This document shows, piece by piece, positions 35,601-44,550 of a stretch of DNA of 64,000 nt; position 1 is the stretch's first letter; each line of letters opens with the position of its first letter. Made by a program: the position numbers and the translations under genes. This stretch comes from Odontesthes bonariensis (Eukaryota > Chordata > Actinopteri > Atheriniformes > Atherinopsidae). Under the pieces are notes generated by a model. It had not been told where the DNA came from and searched no databases. It saw nothing but the letters and a program-made list of their open reading frames with translations. Location of the stretch: contig NC_134511.1 of NCBI RefSeq assembly GCF_027942865.1, positions 2,558,067 through 2,622,066 on the forward strand, in the 5' to 3' direction.

Positions 35601-38600
35601 GTGACCCGCGTCCAGGCGAAGGAACACAGTGTCCATTTTTCTTAATCATCATAGAGGGTCTTGTGAGCTGTTCTTTGTCTGGTCCCTCATCTAGGATCTG
35701 TTTGCCATGGGTGACCCTACCAGGGGTTTAAAGCCCCGGGGCAACATAGCTCCCAGACTCATTGGGGTACGCAAACCCCCCCACCACGGTAAGGTAACAG
35801 CTCATGGGGGGGTGGTTCATTTAAAACAGGCAGAATTCAGTCTGACAGAATAAGTGTGAAACCTCCTCACGTGCTTTAATAAAACACACCATCACGGGGG
35901 TCACGTGATGCACCGACGAGGTTAGACGCACTTCTGTCGGTCTCCTCACTGGAGATAACTAAAACGATTTTTTCTCGGTTTGTCCGTTGCTAAAACTAGG
36001 TTTAAACGATTGCTAAACCTACACAGACATTGATAATGTCGCTGGAAAACTTTTTTACCAAGCCCAAGAAGAGAGACACTAGGAAAAAGAGCAAGGTGGC
36101 GGCTAACGAGGCGCTAGCTAACGAAGCGCTAGCTAACCCAGACGACGACACAGAGCCAGAGCTGGAGGAGCCAGTATGCAGTTTCGGGCCCCGGGAAGAG
36201 CCCGCCAGCCCGACTAGTGACAGCGCAGTGGTTCGACAGTTGACGGATAACATCAAGGAGATGCTGGACACCAAACTCGCTGATATCCTGAAACCAGTCA
36301 CAGAGATATCAGAAAAGCTAGACAAGCTAGTGGACAGACTGGGGTCAGTGGAGCAACGAGTGTCCGATTTGGAGGATACTTCAGCGGCCAACGCACCACG
36401 GCTTGACTCGGTAGAGTCAACACTGAAAAAAGCAATGGAGAAACTTGAGAATTACGAGAACCAGAGTCGACGACAAAACGTCAGAATAATTGGACTGAAG
36501 GAGGGCGCTGAGGGCAAGAATCCACCGGTGTTTTTTGAGAAGTGGATTCCTGAGGTCTTGAACATGGACATGCAAGGGGAGCGGTTGAAAATAGAACGAG
36601 CTCACCGCCTGGGAGCCCTGGCGGGATCCACCGATGGACGGGGCCCCCGCGCGGTTTTGGTGAGGCTTCACGACTACACGGATAGACAGAGGATTCTACG
36701 CGCAGCAAGAAACAAGGGCAGAGTCACGGTGGATGGTCAAGCAGTGTCCTTTTTCCAGGACTTTTCTGCGGATGTTGTGAAACGACGGAAAGAATCCACA
36801 GATGCGCGCAGAAGGCTTCGGGAAGCGGGGATCAAATACGCTTTTGTGTATCCAGCTGTCATTAAGGTTCTCCCTCCAAATGGGAAACCGATCCCTCTTT
36901 CCACAACGGAGGAAATCAACGACTACGTGAAGACACTCCCGCCTATGCAGTGACTGTAACAATCCACCTGTAATCAGGTAAACTGTATAATCTACCTCAA
37001 ATACAACTGCTTAGGGAAAATACTTGCACAATGGACAGTGGGTACTACGTAACATTAAGACAGTTTCTGTTCATCTTAAATGTACCGTCAACACACTTGT
37101 ACATGTGTATTTCTTGGTAGTAAACAGTAAATTACGCATAATACTTATCCAATCGTTGACATGCTGGCATGATTAGGACATAATCCAGATGGGGAGACCT
37201 GACGCAAATTTTCTACTCTTTTTTTTTTCTCACCTCCCTTAGCTATAGAGAATTGCTATAGTATGACAGGGTTTTTGTTTTTTGTTTTTCTTTTTTTTGG
37301 CTCGGTTTCAGCCACGTTTGGTAGGTCTTATCCAAGCTTTAGTTTCTTTTTGCTTGGGTTGTTCTTGTGTTTGTTGTTGTTGTTTTTTGTCCAGGCAGGA
37401 TTTCGGTTAAAAAACAGATCCAAACTAATTAGTAAGATACAGAAGACTATGCAGCATGATATAATTTTATATTATTTTCAATATTAAGTTTTGTACATGG
37501 AATATTAAGGGCTCCAATAATGTTGTCAAAAGGAAAGCTGTTCTAAACCATCTTAAAAAGGAAAGTGTACACGTCGCATTTCTCGAAGAAACCCATTTGA
37601 TTGAAGAGGAGCACAAGAAATATCTCAGGGAATGGGTAGGACAGGTATATTTCACATCTTATTCTACCAATAAAAGGGGTGCAATTATATTAGTTCATAG
37701 ATTGTTGCCATTTACAGCCAAAGATAGTTACAAAGACACAGAGGGAAGGATAGTTCTAGTAAAAGGAGAATTATACGGAGAATCAGTACTGCTAGGAAAT
37801 GTATATGCTCCTAATGTCTATGACGAGGACTTTTTTGCCTTACTACTCAGTAAAATCGCTGAAATGGACTGTGCAAATATGATAATTGGAGGCGATTTTA
37901 ATTGCCATCTTTCCCCCTGTTTAGATAGAGACCCTCCTCACAAAGATCAGTCAAGAGCTGGCAGAGCACTACAAAATTTTCTTGAGATGTTTAACTTGTT
38001 AGATGGAGATACATGAATCCTAATAATAAAAGTTACACATTTTATTCTCCACCTCACCGGTCATTCTCACGAATAGACTATATATTTATATCTGAACACC
38101 TAGCCCACTTAACAGAACAATCTGATATTGGATCTATTGCCCTTTCAGACCATGCTCCTGTCACTCTGAAAATGCAGCCTCTTAGGCCAGCAGAGCGATC
38201 ATTCTCTTGGAAAATTAATGCATCACTGTTTCACGATGATAATTTCATCAAATTCCTGGAAATCCAAACAGACCTGTATCTGGAGGTAAATGACTGCAAT
38301 GATTCTGACCCAAGACTGGTGTGGGAAGCTTATAAAGCTTACATGCGAGGCATGATTATATCATACTCTAGTAAGAAGAAAAAAGAGCGCATTCAAGAAC
38401 AATCACAAATTGAAAAGACAATCAAAAAATTAGAGGAAGATTTTCAAAGATCCAAATCGGATGGGGTGCTTAAAGAATTAAAGGAGGCAAGACTACTGCT
38501 GACTAACTTACTAACAAAGAAGGCTGAGTCTGATATTTTGTTTGCTAGTCAAAGACTGTTTGAATTTGGAAATAAGCCAAACAAGTTCTTAGCTCATCTT

Positions 38601-41600
38601 GCAAGAAATTCTCCTCAAAAAACTTTTCTTTCTGCAATATCTGATGAGGATCAAATCCGTCAAACTAATAATACTAAGATCAACGACTGCTTTCAGAAAT
38701 TTTATGAAAAGCTGTATACCTCAGAGTTAGACAACAGTACATCTACCAGTAGTAATTTTTTTGACGGTTTACAGATGCCTCAGCTAACAGAAGAACGAGC
38801 TAAACTGTTGGAAGGATCTATTACAGAATTAGAAATCGATAAAACAATCTCCTCACTCCAGTCAGGTAAAAGCCCAGGGGCTGATGGGTTCTGTGTACAG
38901 TTCTATAAAAAGATGAAACACAAAATTAACAAATTACTACAACGTGTGTTCAACAAATCTTTTGAAGAGAAGGAACTTTCTAAATCTATGTACTTAGCTC
39001 ATATCATAGTCATCCCCAAAAAAGGGAAAGACCCAGAGCTGTGCACCTCCTATCGCCCGATAAGTCTACTTGGAGTGGATGTTAAAATCCTTTCAAAAAT
39101 AGTGGCTAATCGACTAGAAAGAGTGGTGACCGATATAGTTAATGCAGACCAAACAGGATTTATGAGAGGCCGTACCTCATCAAATAACACAAGACGGTTA
39201 ATTAATATTATTCACTATCTTAATTTCCACCAAACTCCAAGCGCTACAGTAACGATGGATGCCGAGAAAGCATTCGATCGTGTTGAGCGAAAATATATGC
39301 TTGAGGTGTTGAAAAGATTCGGTTTCCATTCAGATTTTGTTCGATGGGTACAGCTTTTATATAAAATGCCTACTGCCTCAGTTTTAACAAATGGTCTAAT
39401 TTCTGCCCAATTTCAGCTTAACAGAGGTACAGCTCAAGGGTCACCACTATCACCTCTGCTGTTCTCTTTAGCTATAGAGCCACTAGCAATTGCTGTCCGG
39501 CAAAACTCTGATATCAAAGGAACGGTGATAGGAACAACACAGCACAAAATTCTATTGTACGCGGACGATATACTCATGACATTAACAGATCCATCAAACT
39601 CAATACCTGCACTATTCAAGTGTGTGACAGAGTTCGGCCAAATTTCCGGATACAAGGTTAATTTTACAAAATCTGAAATTATGACCCTCGGTTTTTCATA
39701 TGAATGTGAACCTGACTTTGTAAAACCCTTTCGCTGGGCACCGGATGGATTCACATATCTGGGGGTTAAAATAACACCTAAAATTAGTCAACTTTATGCT
39801 GAAAATGTTAACCCCATGGTAGAACACATTAAAGACAAGATGTTGGGCTGGAAAAAGCTTCCTGTATCCTTTCTTGGCAGAATCAATCTTATTAAGATGA
39901 TAATCCTCCCAAAAATAACTTATCCTTTATCTATGCTCTTTATATCTCTGAAGAGAAACAACATTAAAGACATAAATAAAGCTCTTTCTGACTTTATATG
40001 GGCTGGCAGAAAGCCTAAAATTAAATTAGATATTCTACAACTACCAAAAGAACAAGGAGGATGGGGCCTCCCCAATATTACAAACTATACAATCTCAATG
40101 CAAGCCAGAATTATCTCAATATGGGCAACTGCTCAATTAAAGCCGCCATGGTTTGAGATTGAAGCAGCATTCTCCAAACCGTTCTCTCCCATCAACTTAC
40201 TAGATAAACGCAGGAGTGAACTACCAATTATGGCGAGAGACAATTTTCTTATCACTAATGTGGGTAGTACTTGGAATACTTTACGGAAATTATTTGGTAC
40301 TAAACATAAATTAAGTTGTTTAACAACAATAACTGATAATCCTGATTTAACCAGAGGGGGCACTGGTTCTAACTTTCAGAATTGGTATGAAGCAGGAATT
40401 CACAATATTTATAATCTCTGGGATAAGGGGAGTTTTAAAACATTTGAGTCCTTAAAGGATACATATAATCTACAAACTAAAGAATTTTACAAATACCTTC
40501 AGGTCAGACACTATGTACATTCCAAAATGGATACTCTCAATCTTCCAGATGATTTTAACATGTTAGAAAAGACTCTTTTAGATAGTCTTAAACAAAGTCA
40601 TTTTGTCTCCAAATTTTATTCCAAGCTACAACATTTGAATACAGATCGACTAGCATTTCTACGGAAGTTATGGGAAACTCAGTTGAAAACAACATTGGAC
40701 ATTGCAGTATGGGAGGAGATCTTACTTCTACCTATGAAAATATCCATATGTAATAGATTCAGAGAAATGCAATATAATATTGTACAGAATGTCTATATAT
40801 CTCCTTATATGTACAGTAAATATACAGCTGGGGCCTCTCCAAACTGCCCAAAGTGCAAGACTACTTTAGGGACAACATTTCACTGCCTATGGGAATGTGA
40901 AAACATTCAACGGTTCTGGCAAACTGTATGTGCTGAGATTAGTGTGATAATCAAGCAGCAACTACAGCCTAACCCATTACTATGTCTACTGGGCTGTGTC
41001 CCTGAATCATTAAGATCACACAAAAACACTGTACATTTTCTGCTTATGTTGGGCCGAAAGGTTGTTATGACGAAATGGGTGGGAGACGAATCTCCTTCAA
41101 TACATCAGTGGAAATCATCGATATCGGACTATATCTCTCTGGAAGGTCTGAGATTTAGTATCAACGGACGGAAGGATCTTCTCACGGCAAAATTTGGCAA
41201 AGTGTTGGAGTACCTGAGAACTCAGAGGAATACTGCCTGAACGCTGGACTTATAAGGACTTTTGAGTTCATTGCTGTGGCTGTATTCTGGATTTGCTACA
41301 TTTCTCAAATAATCTGTACATGCACTGTGCTGGACTGTTATAATCTTGAAAATGTTCAATAAAAAGAATGTTAAAAAAAAAAAAAAAAACACACCATCAC
41401 ACACAGATCACATCTCCTCCTGCTGGCATTCTTTTTCCTTTTTCTCTTCTTTCCTTCCAGCTTTCACTGCAGCAGCTGCTGCTGCTTTTCACTCTGACAG
41501 AATTAAAGGTTCTGATTGGTCAGCTGATGCCACCTCCTCATGAACACGAACACGCTCACATTCAGAGTCAGAAAACCTGGGCTGATAACCAGCATCCTAC

Positions 41601-41862
41601 TACAGCTCAACAACATCTCCGTTGTTAGGGCGAGTTAAGCCAGACCACCTAAAAATAAGCTTAAAGTCAGCCTGAATATTTCCAACCTGCTTCACACCCT
41701 GTTTGGGTTGCCAGTATACGTTGCCATGGTGATATCTCAGATAAGAAGCTGCCCCCCCCCCCATGAGCAGTTCTCTTACTTTGTGTCTGATGGTTCTGGA
41801 GGTCTGGGTGGGTTCCTGTTGGCAGAGCGAGCGCTGGATGCTGCAGACTCTGCTCTGTCCAT
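21103..41862 (-). CDS. NLR gene B: RING-FISNA-NACHT-LRR receptor (NLR-C type), complete multi-exon model
   Basis: Predicted cytosolic NOD-like receptor. I joined ten coding exons on the minus strand: 41862-41780, 33214-33095, 32503-32384, 31686-31433, 29315-27539, 26253-26080, 25215-25042, 21761-21588, 21444-21268 and 21112-21103. Every junction has GT/AG ends and the phases match; the total is 3,063 nt, giving about 1,020 residues plus stop. Domains in order are a short acidic N-terminus (1-107), C3HC4 RING (about 124-175), FISNA (about 206-277), NACHT with Walker A GVAGVGKT (about 289-296) and Walker [12 protein letters not shown] (about 360-370), a helical region, and four LRR exons (about 785-1016). 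No PYD, CARD or C-terminal B30.2 exon was seen. The RING suggests possible E3 ubiquitin ligase activity, which is inference. Introns carry many transposons, including a full-length L1. Exon choice is by eye; extra LRR or N-terminal exons may have been missed. Confidence 0.82.
21268..21444 (-). CDS. NLR gene B LRR exon 4
   Basis: 177-nt exon, one codon longer than its paralogs ([11 protein letters not shown] instead of [10 protein letters not shown]). It encodes [20 protein letters not shown]...[20 protein letters not shown]...LQTLR, phase 2/2. It is the last LRR seen before the short terminal exon. Confidence 0.82.
21588..21761 (-). CDS. NLR gene B LRR exon 3
   Basis: 174-nt phase-2/2 LRR exon reading [20 protein letters not shown]...[20 protein letters not shown]...LKTLG. 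The donor is CTGGG|GTCAG, one base changed from the CTGAG|GTCAG of its paralogs, which turns the terminal Arg into Gly but keeps the splice site. Confidence 0.82.
21782..23102. other. Intron of NLR gene B, 5' of LRR exon 3
   Basis: No coding exon recognised. It continues rightward into the piggyBac-like element. Confidence 0.4.
23569..23602. repeat. (TA)n microsatellite
   Basis: Seventeen or so TA units inside the piggyBac-like element. Confidence 0.9.
23763..24846 (-). mobile_element. Tc1/mariner-type element, decayed, nested
   Basis: Ends CAGTTTTTCTC ... GAGAAAAACTG with TA duplications. On the minus strand near 24.3-24.4 kb broken frames read [13 protein letters not shown] followed by [13 protein letters not shown], the second-Asp region of an IS630/Tc1-type DDE transposase. 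A GC-rich repeat (GGGGCCTGTGCAGG units, 24245-24297) sits next to it. Confidence 0.72.
25042..25215 (-). CDS. NLR gene B LRR exon 2
   Basis: 174-nt phase-2/2 exon with acceptor TTCTTTCTTCAG| and donor CTGAG|GTCAG. It reads [20 protein letters not shown]...[20 protein letters not shown]...LKTLR. The exon and its downstream flank are near-identical to the 21.6-kb exon, so the two arose by tandem duplication; a piggyBac-like element now separates them. Confidence 0.85.
26080..26253 (-). CDS. NLR gene B LRR exon 1
   Basis: 174-nt phase-2/2 exon between ATCACAG| and CTGAG|GTCAGT. It encodes [20 protein letters not shown], then [20 protein letters not shown], ending [11 protein letters not shown]: two ribonuclease-inhibitor-type leucine-rich repeats. 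It is the first LRR exon after NACHT. Unlike the other three it has the classical LAGCxLSxxxCE start. Confidence 0.85.
26254..27538. other. Intron between NACHT and LRR exon 1 of NLR gene B
   Basis: Apart from the Tc1-like scrap at 26859-26918, no element ends or exons were recognised. Confidence 0.45.
26859..26918 (+). pseudogene. Tc1/mariner-type transposase C-terminal scrap
   Basis: Reads [19 protein letters not shown] then stop. [15 protein letters not shown] is the third catalytic-residue motif region of Tc1/mariner DDE transposases. Only this scrap is legible, in an intron of NLR gene B. Confidence 0.5.
27539..29315 (-). CDS. NLR gene B exon 5: FISNA-NACHT exon
   Basis: A single 1,777-nt exon encodes the FISNA domain ([28 protein letters not shown]), the NACHT NTPase and the helical region after it. 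Visible motifs are [10 protein letters not shown], Walker [22 protein letters not shown], Walker [12 protein letters not shown] and a sensor-like [10 protein letters not shown]. Further on come [12 protein letters not shown] and [11 protein letters not shown], the NACHT-associated winged-helix signature. Acceptor TTTGTTCAG|CA and donor GCTCA|GTGAGT fix the ends. No stop or frameshift is present, so the exon looks functional. NACHT proteins bind and hydrolyse ATP and oligomerise on ligand sensing. Confidence 0.93.
29427..30146 (-). mobile_element. Harbinger-like element remnant in NLR-B intron
   Basis: Ends are imperfect inverted repeats around GCTTTCACACTGAG ... CTCAGTGTGAAAACAGC. A minus-strand ORF inside (29980-29666) reads [20 protein letters not shown]...KTTRVGV. 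An Arg-rich start like this is usual for small HARBI-type genes, but no catalytic part remains. Confidence 0.45.
30474..30740. repeat. ATCGTG minisatellite
   Basis: About a dozen units related to AATATCGTGTATCGTAGGCTG, 21 bp on average, with unit lengths varying by insertion of an extra TATCG. Lies in the intron between RING and NACHT exons of NLR gene B. Confidence 0.9.
31433..31686 (-). CDS. NLR gene B exon 4: RING finger with three 11-residue repeats
   Basis: The exon is 254 nt; acceptor TTGACAG|A (phase 2 in), donor GCAGCAG|GTCAG (phase 1 out). It encodes [13 protein letters not shown], then a C3HC4-like [21 protein letters not shown]. Between the sixth and seventh zinc ligands are three [11 protein letters not shown]-type units (the last ends SYWDQSASS). 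In ordinary fish NLR RING exons this stretch appears once, so here the E2-facing segment is expanded. It splices in phase directly to the FISNA-NACHT exon. Whether the RING still folds or binds an E2 is unknown. Confidence 0.75.
32384..32503 (-). CDS. NLR gene B exon 3 (120-nt repeated N-terminal exon, copy 2)
   Basis: Second copy of the 120-nt phase-2/2 exon. It differs from the copy at 33.1 kb by only a few bases (SPGSDC versus SPTSDC, PSGTK versus PSDTK) and has the same splice sites. Flanking intron sequence is also duplicated, so this is a recent tandem duplication of exon plus intron. Confidence 0.7.
33095..33214 (-). CDS. NLR gene B exon 2 (120-nt repeated N-terminal exon, copy 1)
   Basis: Acceptor TGCAG|A and donor ACAAA|GTAAG bracket a 120-nt phase-2/phase-2 exon. 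It reads [20 protein letters not shown] followed by [20 protein letters not shown]. Because both ends have the same phase, the exon can be duplicated or skipped without breaking frame. A near-identical copy lies 0.7 kb downstream. The AESPxSxCLSMKSD motif is typical of N-terminal exons of fish NLR-C genes; its function is not known to me. Confidence 0.7.
33276..35331 (-). pseudogene. Endonuclease-reverse transcriptase ORF of the RTE-like LINE (broken)
   Basis: Three overlapping frames make up one former ORF: 35331-34783 (endonuclease; [34 protein letters not shown]), 34801-34118 ([30 protein letters not shown]), and 34253-33276 (reverse transcriptase; [66 protein letters not shown]). Frame breaks lie near 34,795 and 34,170. 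Thumb and C-terminal parts are gone. Not functional. Confidence 0.8.
33276..35812 (-). mobile_element. RTE-like LINE, 3'-truncated, frame-shifted
   Basis: The 5' end is complete (starts CCCCCCCATGAGCTGTTACC). The coding part has an AP endonuclease followed by a reverse transcriptase and stops abruptly after the catalytic [12 protein letters not shown] motif, where a (TATA)n tract begins. Losing the 3' rather than the 5' end is unusual for LINEs. It stands in NLR-B intron 1; compared with gene A about 490 bp of intron is missing here. Confidence 0.8.
36030..36953 (+). CDS. L1 ORF1 protein (RNA-binding chaperone)
   Basis: 307 residues, intact. It starts MSLENFF (the Met at 36036; an upstream in-frame Met at 36030 also exists), then a basic [10 protein letters not shown] patch and an acidic segment. 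A coiled coil spans about 65-140 ([19 protein letters not shown]). Next is the RRM-like core at [20 protein letters not shown], and last the C-terminal domain with [16 protein letters not shown] and [10 protein letters not shown]1 ORF1p trimerises and coats the LINE RNA. Length and order are normal for the family. Confidence 0.9.
   Translation: MIMSLENFFTKPKKRDTRKKSKVAANEALANEALANPDDDTEPELEEPVCSFGPREEPASPTSDSAVVRQLTDNIKEMLDTKLADILKPVTEISEKLDKLVDRLGSVEQRVSDLEDTSAANAPRLDSVESTLKKAMEKLENYENQSRRQNVRIIGLKEGAEGKNPPVFFEKWIPEVLNMDMQGERLKIERAHRLGALAGSTDGRGPRAVLVRLHDYTDRQRILRAARNKGRVTVDGQAVSFFQDFSADVVKRRKESTDARRRLREAGIKYAFVYPAVIKVLPPNGKPIPLSTTEEINDYVKTLPPMQ
37476..41240 (+). pseudogene. L1 ORF2 endonuclease-reverse transcriptase, one frameshift
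   Basis: The endonuclease opens without an ATG ([15 protein letters not shown] near 37476) and runs in one frame to the TGA at 38014-38016 ([21 protein letters not shown]). The remainder runs uninterrupted from 38013 to 41240 for 1,075 codons: [71 protein letters not shown] and a C-terminal CPKCKTT...HCLWEC zinc knuckle. The frames differ by one base at ACATG-AATCC (about 38012); a missing base within Thr-Trp explains it. Confidence 0.9.
41780..41862 (-). CDS. NLR gene B exon 1 (putative start exon)
   Basis: The minus-strand reading gives [13 protein letters not shown]... and ends at donor AAA|GTAAGA in phase 2. An acceptor-like AG lies at 41882-41883, so the full exon may run to 41881 with a 19-nt 5' extension. 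The ATG is chosen because MDRAES-type starts fit fish NLR proteins and no earlier in-frame Met lies within the exon. The gene A copy at 7428-7510 differs by few residues (S-A-R-S versus S-G-R-S; SDTK versus SDPK). Confidence 0.65.
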
Positions 41863-42439
41863 CTTCTGGACTTCAGTCAGTCTGAGAGAAGAAAAGAATG
41901 AAGACAAACACGTCTGTTCAGGTCTCACAGCCAAACTGAAACAAGCTTTAACCTCCTGCTTTTCTTTCTGTTCCACGTCAGAAGGAACTTTTAGAGAAAG
42001 GAGACGTCATTTCTTTCCTCCGAGCCGTCAGACTCAGTTTGTGCTGACCCAGCTGATCAGCTGTCTGCAGCTTTGTGGAGTTTGGATTTACAGATGAGTT
42101 ACTGCTGCCAAAGCTGCTCTGAAGTCCTGATTAAAACACATCAGCTTCACTGTGTTTATCTGTGTGTTATCTACATGTTCATTCACTCATTCTGTCAGTA
42201 AACTCCTTCAGTAATGATCCAGCTTCTGATGAGACGTCTCATGATCTGTAGAAATGATCCAGGAACAGAAATGTTCTGAAAGTGGTGATCATAGAAACGC
42301 GCCCCCCAGCAGTGACGCAGCTTCAGCAGAGAAAATGGCCCCCAAAGGACAGAAAATCTATGCTGGAGGATGAAAGTTGTTGCCTTCTTCATCAGTCAGA
42401 CCAACAGCTGCCTCACACCCAACAAGCTGAACTAAAGCT

Positions 42440-42465
42440 CATATATATATATATATATATATATG
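42440..42465. repeat. (AT)n microsatellite at the duplication edge
   Basis: Thirteen AT units. The NLR segmental duplication ends here. Confidence 0.85.
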
Positions 42466-43391
42466 TATATTATATATTATATTTATATATTTTTCATTCA
42501 GACTGAATGTAGCACAGCAGATAAAACTATGTCTTTAGATGTGGAGCCCTTAGACCCAAAAAGTAGTTTATTCAAGTGTACCACCAATTTTATACTAAAA
42601 CTGACGCAGTATCCTTGAAGTTTACTTTTTATGTAGTATATTGGCATCTGTCTCTGAGTGTGTGACCCTGTGCGTGTGCATGTGTGTGTCAACAGTTGCC
42701 AACCTGGATGGGTTAAAAGCGGAGGACAAATTTTGTGTGTATGCATGACAATAAATCTGATCTTAAAATCCAATGTCTACAAACACAGCGGAGACTTTAA
42801 GTGGACTAAAATGTAAGCAGAGACTTAAAGAATCCTCAGATCACTCTGATGCTAAATTCAGGGGAAAATGCTATAATATTATAATATAATCTATTATAAT
42901 ATAATAGATTATATTATATATAATCTATTATATATATATATATATATAATATATTATAATATATAATATAAATATAATATATTTTTTTAATTATTTGTTT
43001 ATTTAGTCATTTTTCATTATTATTAGTTAGTTAGTAGTATTTTTTTTACTAGAATTGGTATTATTATTGTTGTTGCTAATACAATTATTGTAAATATTTA
43101 CAAAAAAATTGAGCTACTTGACTAATTTGAATTTCCCCCATTGGGGGATGAATAAAGTATTTTTCTATTTCTATTTCTAAAAACATGTATATTTTACTCA
43201 GCGTCCTAAAATCTTTGTAATTTTTTAATATTTCTGAAGACATAAGTACAGTAATATCACAAAGGCAGCAACGTCTGACACAGACAACGTTGACTCTGAT
43301 GGTGTGTGTCAGGGGCGTCTGTAGCTTGAGCAAACATTCGGGCTGTAGCCCAGACATGAAAATAATTTTTAACGGGGGTCCGGGGGTTTCT

Positions 43392-43910
43392 TAGCCTGGG
43401 TGCCAGCCGAACTTAGCCCCGCCCGTAAAAGTTTTGGTCGGGAAGTTCGGTCTGGCTCTGCTCAGTTGGGAAATCATTATGCCCGACCAAGAATTGGTCG
43501 GACCAATCAGATTGCCAGGGCGGGCTTTATACGATGATGGACAGATGATCAACAGGGACATTATCGACTACGTCACTAAAGAGCTGAACACGGCTGCCGC
43601 TGGAGATTCTGCCATCGAGTCTGTTCTACAGGATCTCCACATTGCATTCATTTTGAAAGACGAACAGAGGAACGCGATAAAGGCTTTTATCGATAGAAAA
43701 TATGTTTTTGCCGTCCTTCCAACAACAAGTGTGTGTTGCTTAAACTACGTCACATACTACGTTGCTCTGATTGGTTGTAGGTCTATCCAATTGAGCGAAG
43801 AGGCATTTTTTCTCCTGGTTCGGTTGAAACACGGCCCATACCCAAATCTCTATTGAGCGGTATCAGACTCACATTCTGACTAGAATCGTGAGTATGACGT
43901 AGTCAGGCTA
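43392..43910. mobile_element. Deletion derivative with 9-bp TSD carrying a helicase fragment
   Basis: TAGCCTGGG at the left, CAGGCTA at the right, and a perfect 9-bp duplication GGGGTTTCT (43383-43391, 43911-43919). 519 bp. The interior encodes a RecQ-like helicase start. The superfamily is unclear: 9-bp duplications occur in MULE- and Merlin-type elements. Confidence 0.75.
43434..43856 (+). pseudogene. RecQ-like helicase N-terminal fragment in a transposon
   Basis: The ORF of 140 codons includes AIESVLQDLHIAFILKDEQR, then NAIKAFIDRKYVFAVLPTTS. This resembles the Q-motif/motif I start of RecQ-type DEAD helicases (LKEEQxxAxKAFxxGxDVFxVLPTGxGKS). The match breaks exactly where GxGKS should follow VLPT, so the Walker A lysine is lost. 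Downstream residues are element end sequence. The recognition is from memory of the family, hence moderate confidence. Confidence 0.5.
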
Positions 43911-44550
43911 GGGGTTTCTCCCCCGGAAAAAAAAAATAAAAAAGGGGGTGTTAATTAAAAAAGCCTTGTTGGCTTTTAATCAACAGGACGATTATAGAAA
44001 AATATTATTTTACATTCATCATGACATATCAAATTGCTTTCTTTTTCCTTTTAAATTAGCATTAGGAAAACAAAACAACTTCCCCTTAAATATATGTCTA
44101 TATATATCGGCATAAAATAAAAGACTCAATACACACAAGTTCCAAAATATCACACCATTAACAACCTCAGTTCACTCTCATAGACTTTTATATCACCACA
44201 ACTTTCTTTAGCACACCGAGAAACAACAGAAAAATAGCCTCAGAGCAGCTAAAAAGACAAGTTTCTCACCGTTGCTCTCTGTATTTCAAATTACGCCGAT
44301 ATCGGAGCTTGCAGCGGCTCTACAGGTGACAGGTGAGTGTTAGCCTGTTAGCCACAGAGCTAGCAGCGGCTCTACAGGTGACAGGTGAGTGGTTAGCCTG
44401 TTAGCCACAGAGCTAGCATTAGCATGGACGACGGTAAGTGTTAACAAGCCTTTATTTTGATAAATGACTCGTCTTACCGACTCTCCTTTGTGTAGCCACT
44501 TGGCTCCGGACTTCCAATCGGTATGTACTCTGACTTTCTTTCAGTGTAAC

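Larger units (their letters stand above)
35896..41385 (+). mobile_element. Full-length L1-clade LINE with perfect 15-bp TSD
   Basis: AAAACACACCATCAC occurs at 35881-35895 and again at 41386-41400. The unoccupied site is present in gene copy A near 7037. The element has a short 5' UTR (about 134 bp, starting GGGGGTCACGTGATG), ORF1, a spacer, ORF2, an AATAAA at 41359 and a poly(A) tail. It sits in NLR-B intron 1 on the strand opposite to the gene. Only one clear ORF2 frameshift was seen, so the insertion is young. Confidence 0.93.
31082..42434. repeat. Segmental duplication, copy B (partner 772-8062)
   Basis: The partner of copy A. Its extra length is explained mainly by the L1 (35896-41385) and the RTE-like element (33276-35812). 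Homology ends on the right where B enters an AT microsatellite at 42440. Confidence 0.9.
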
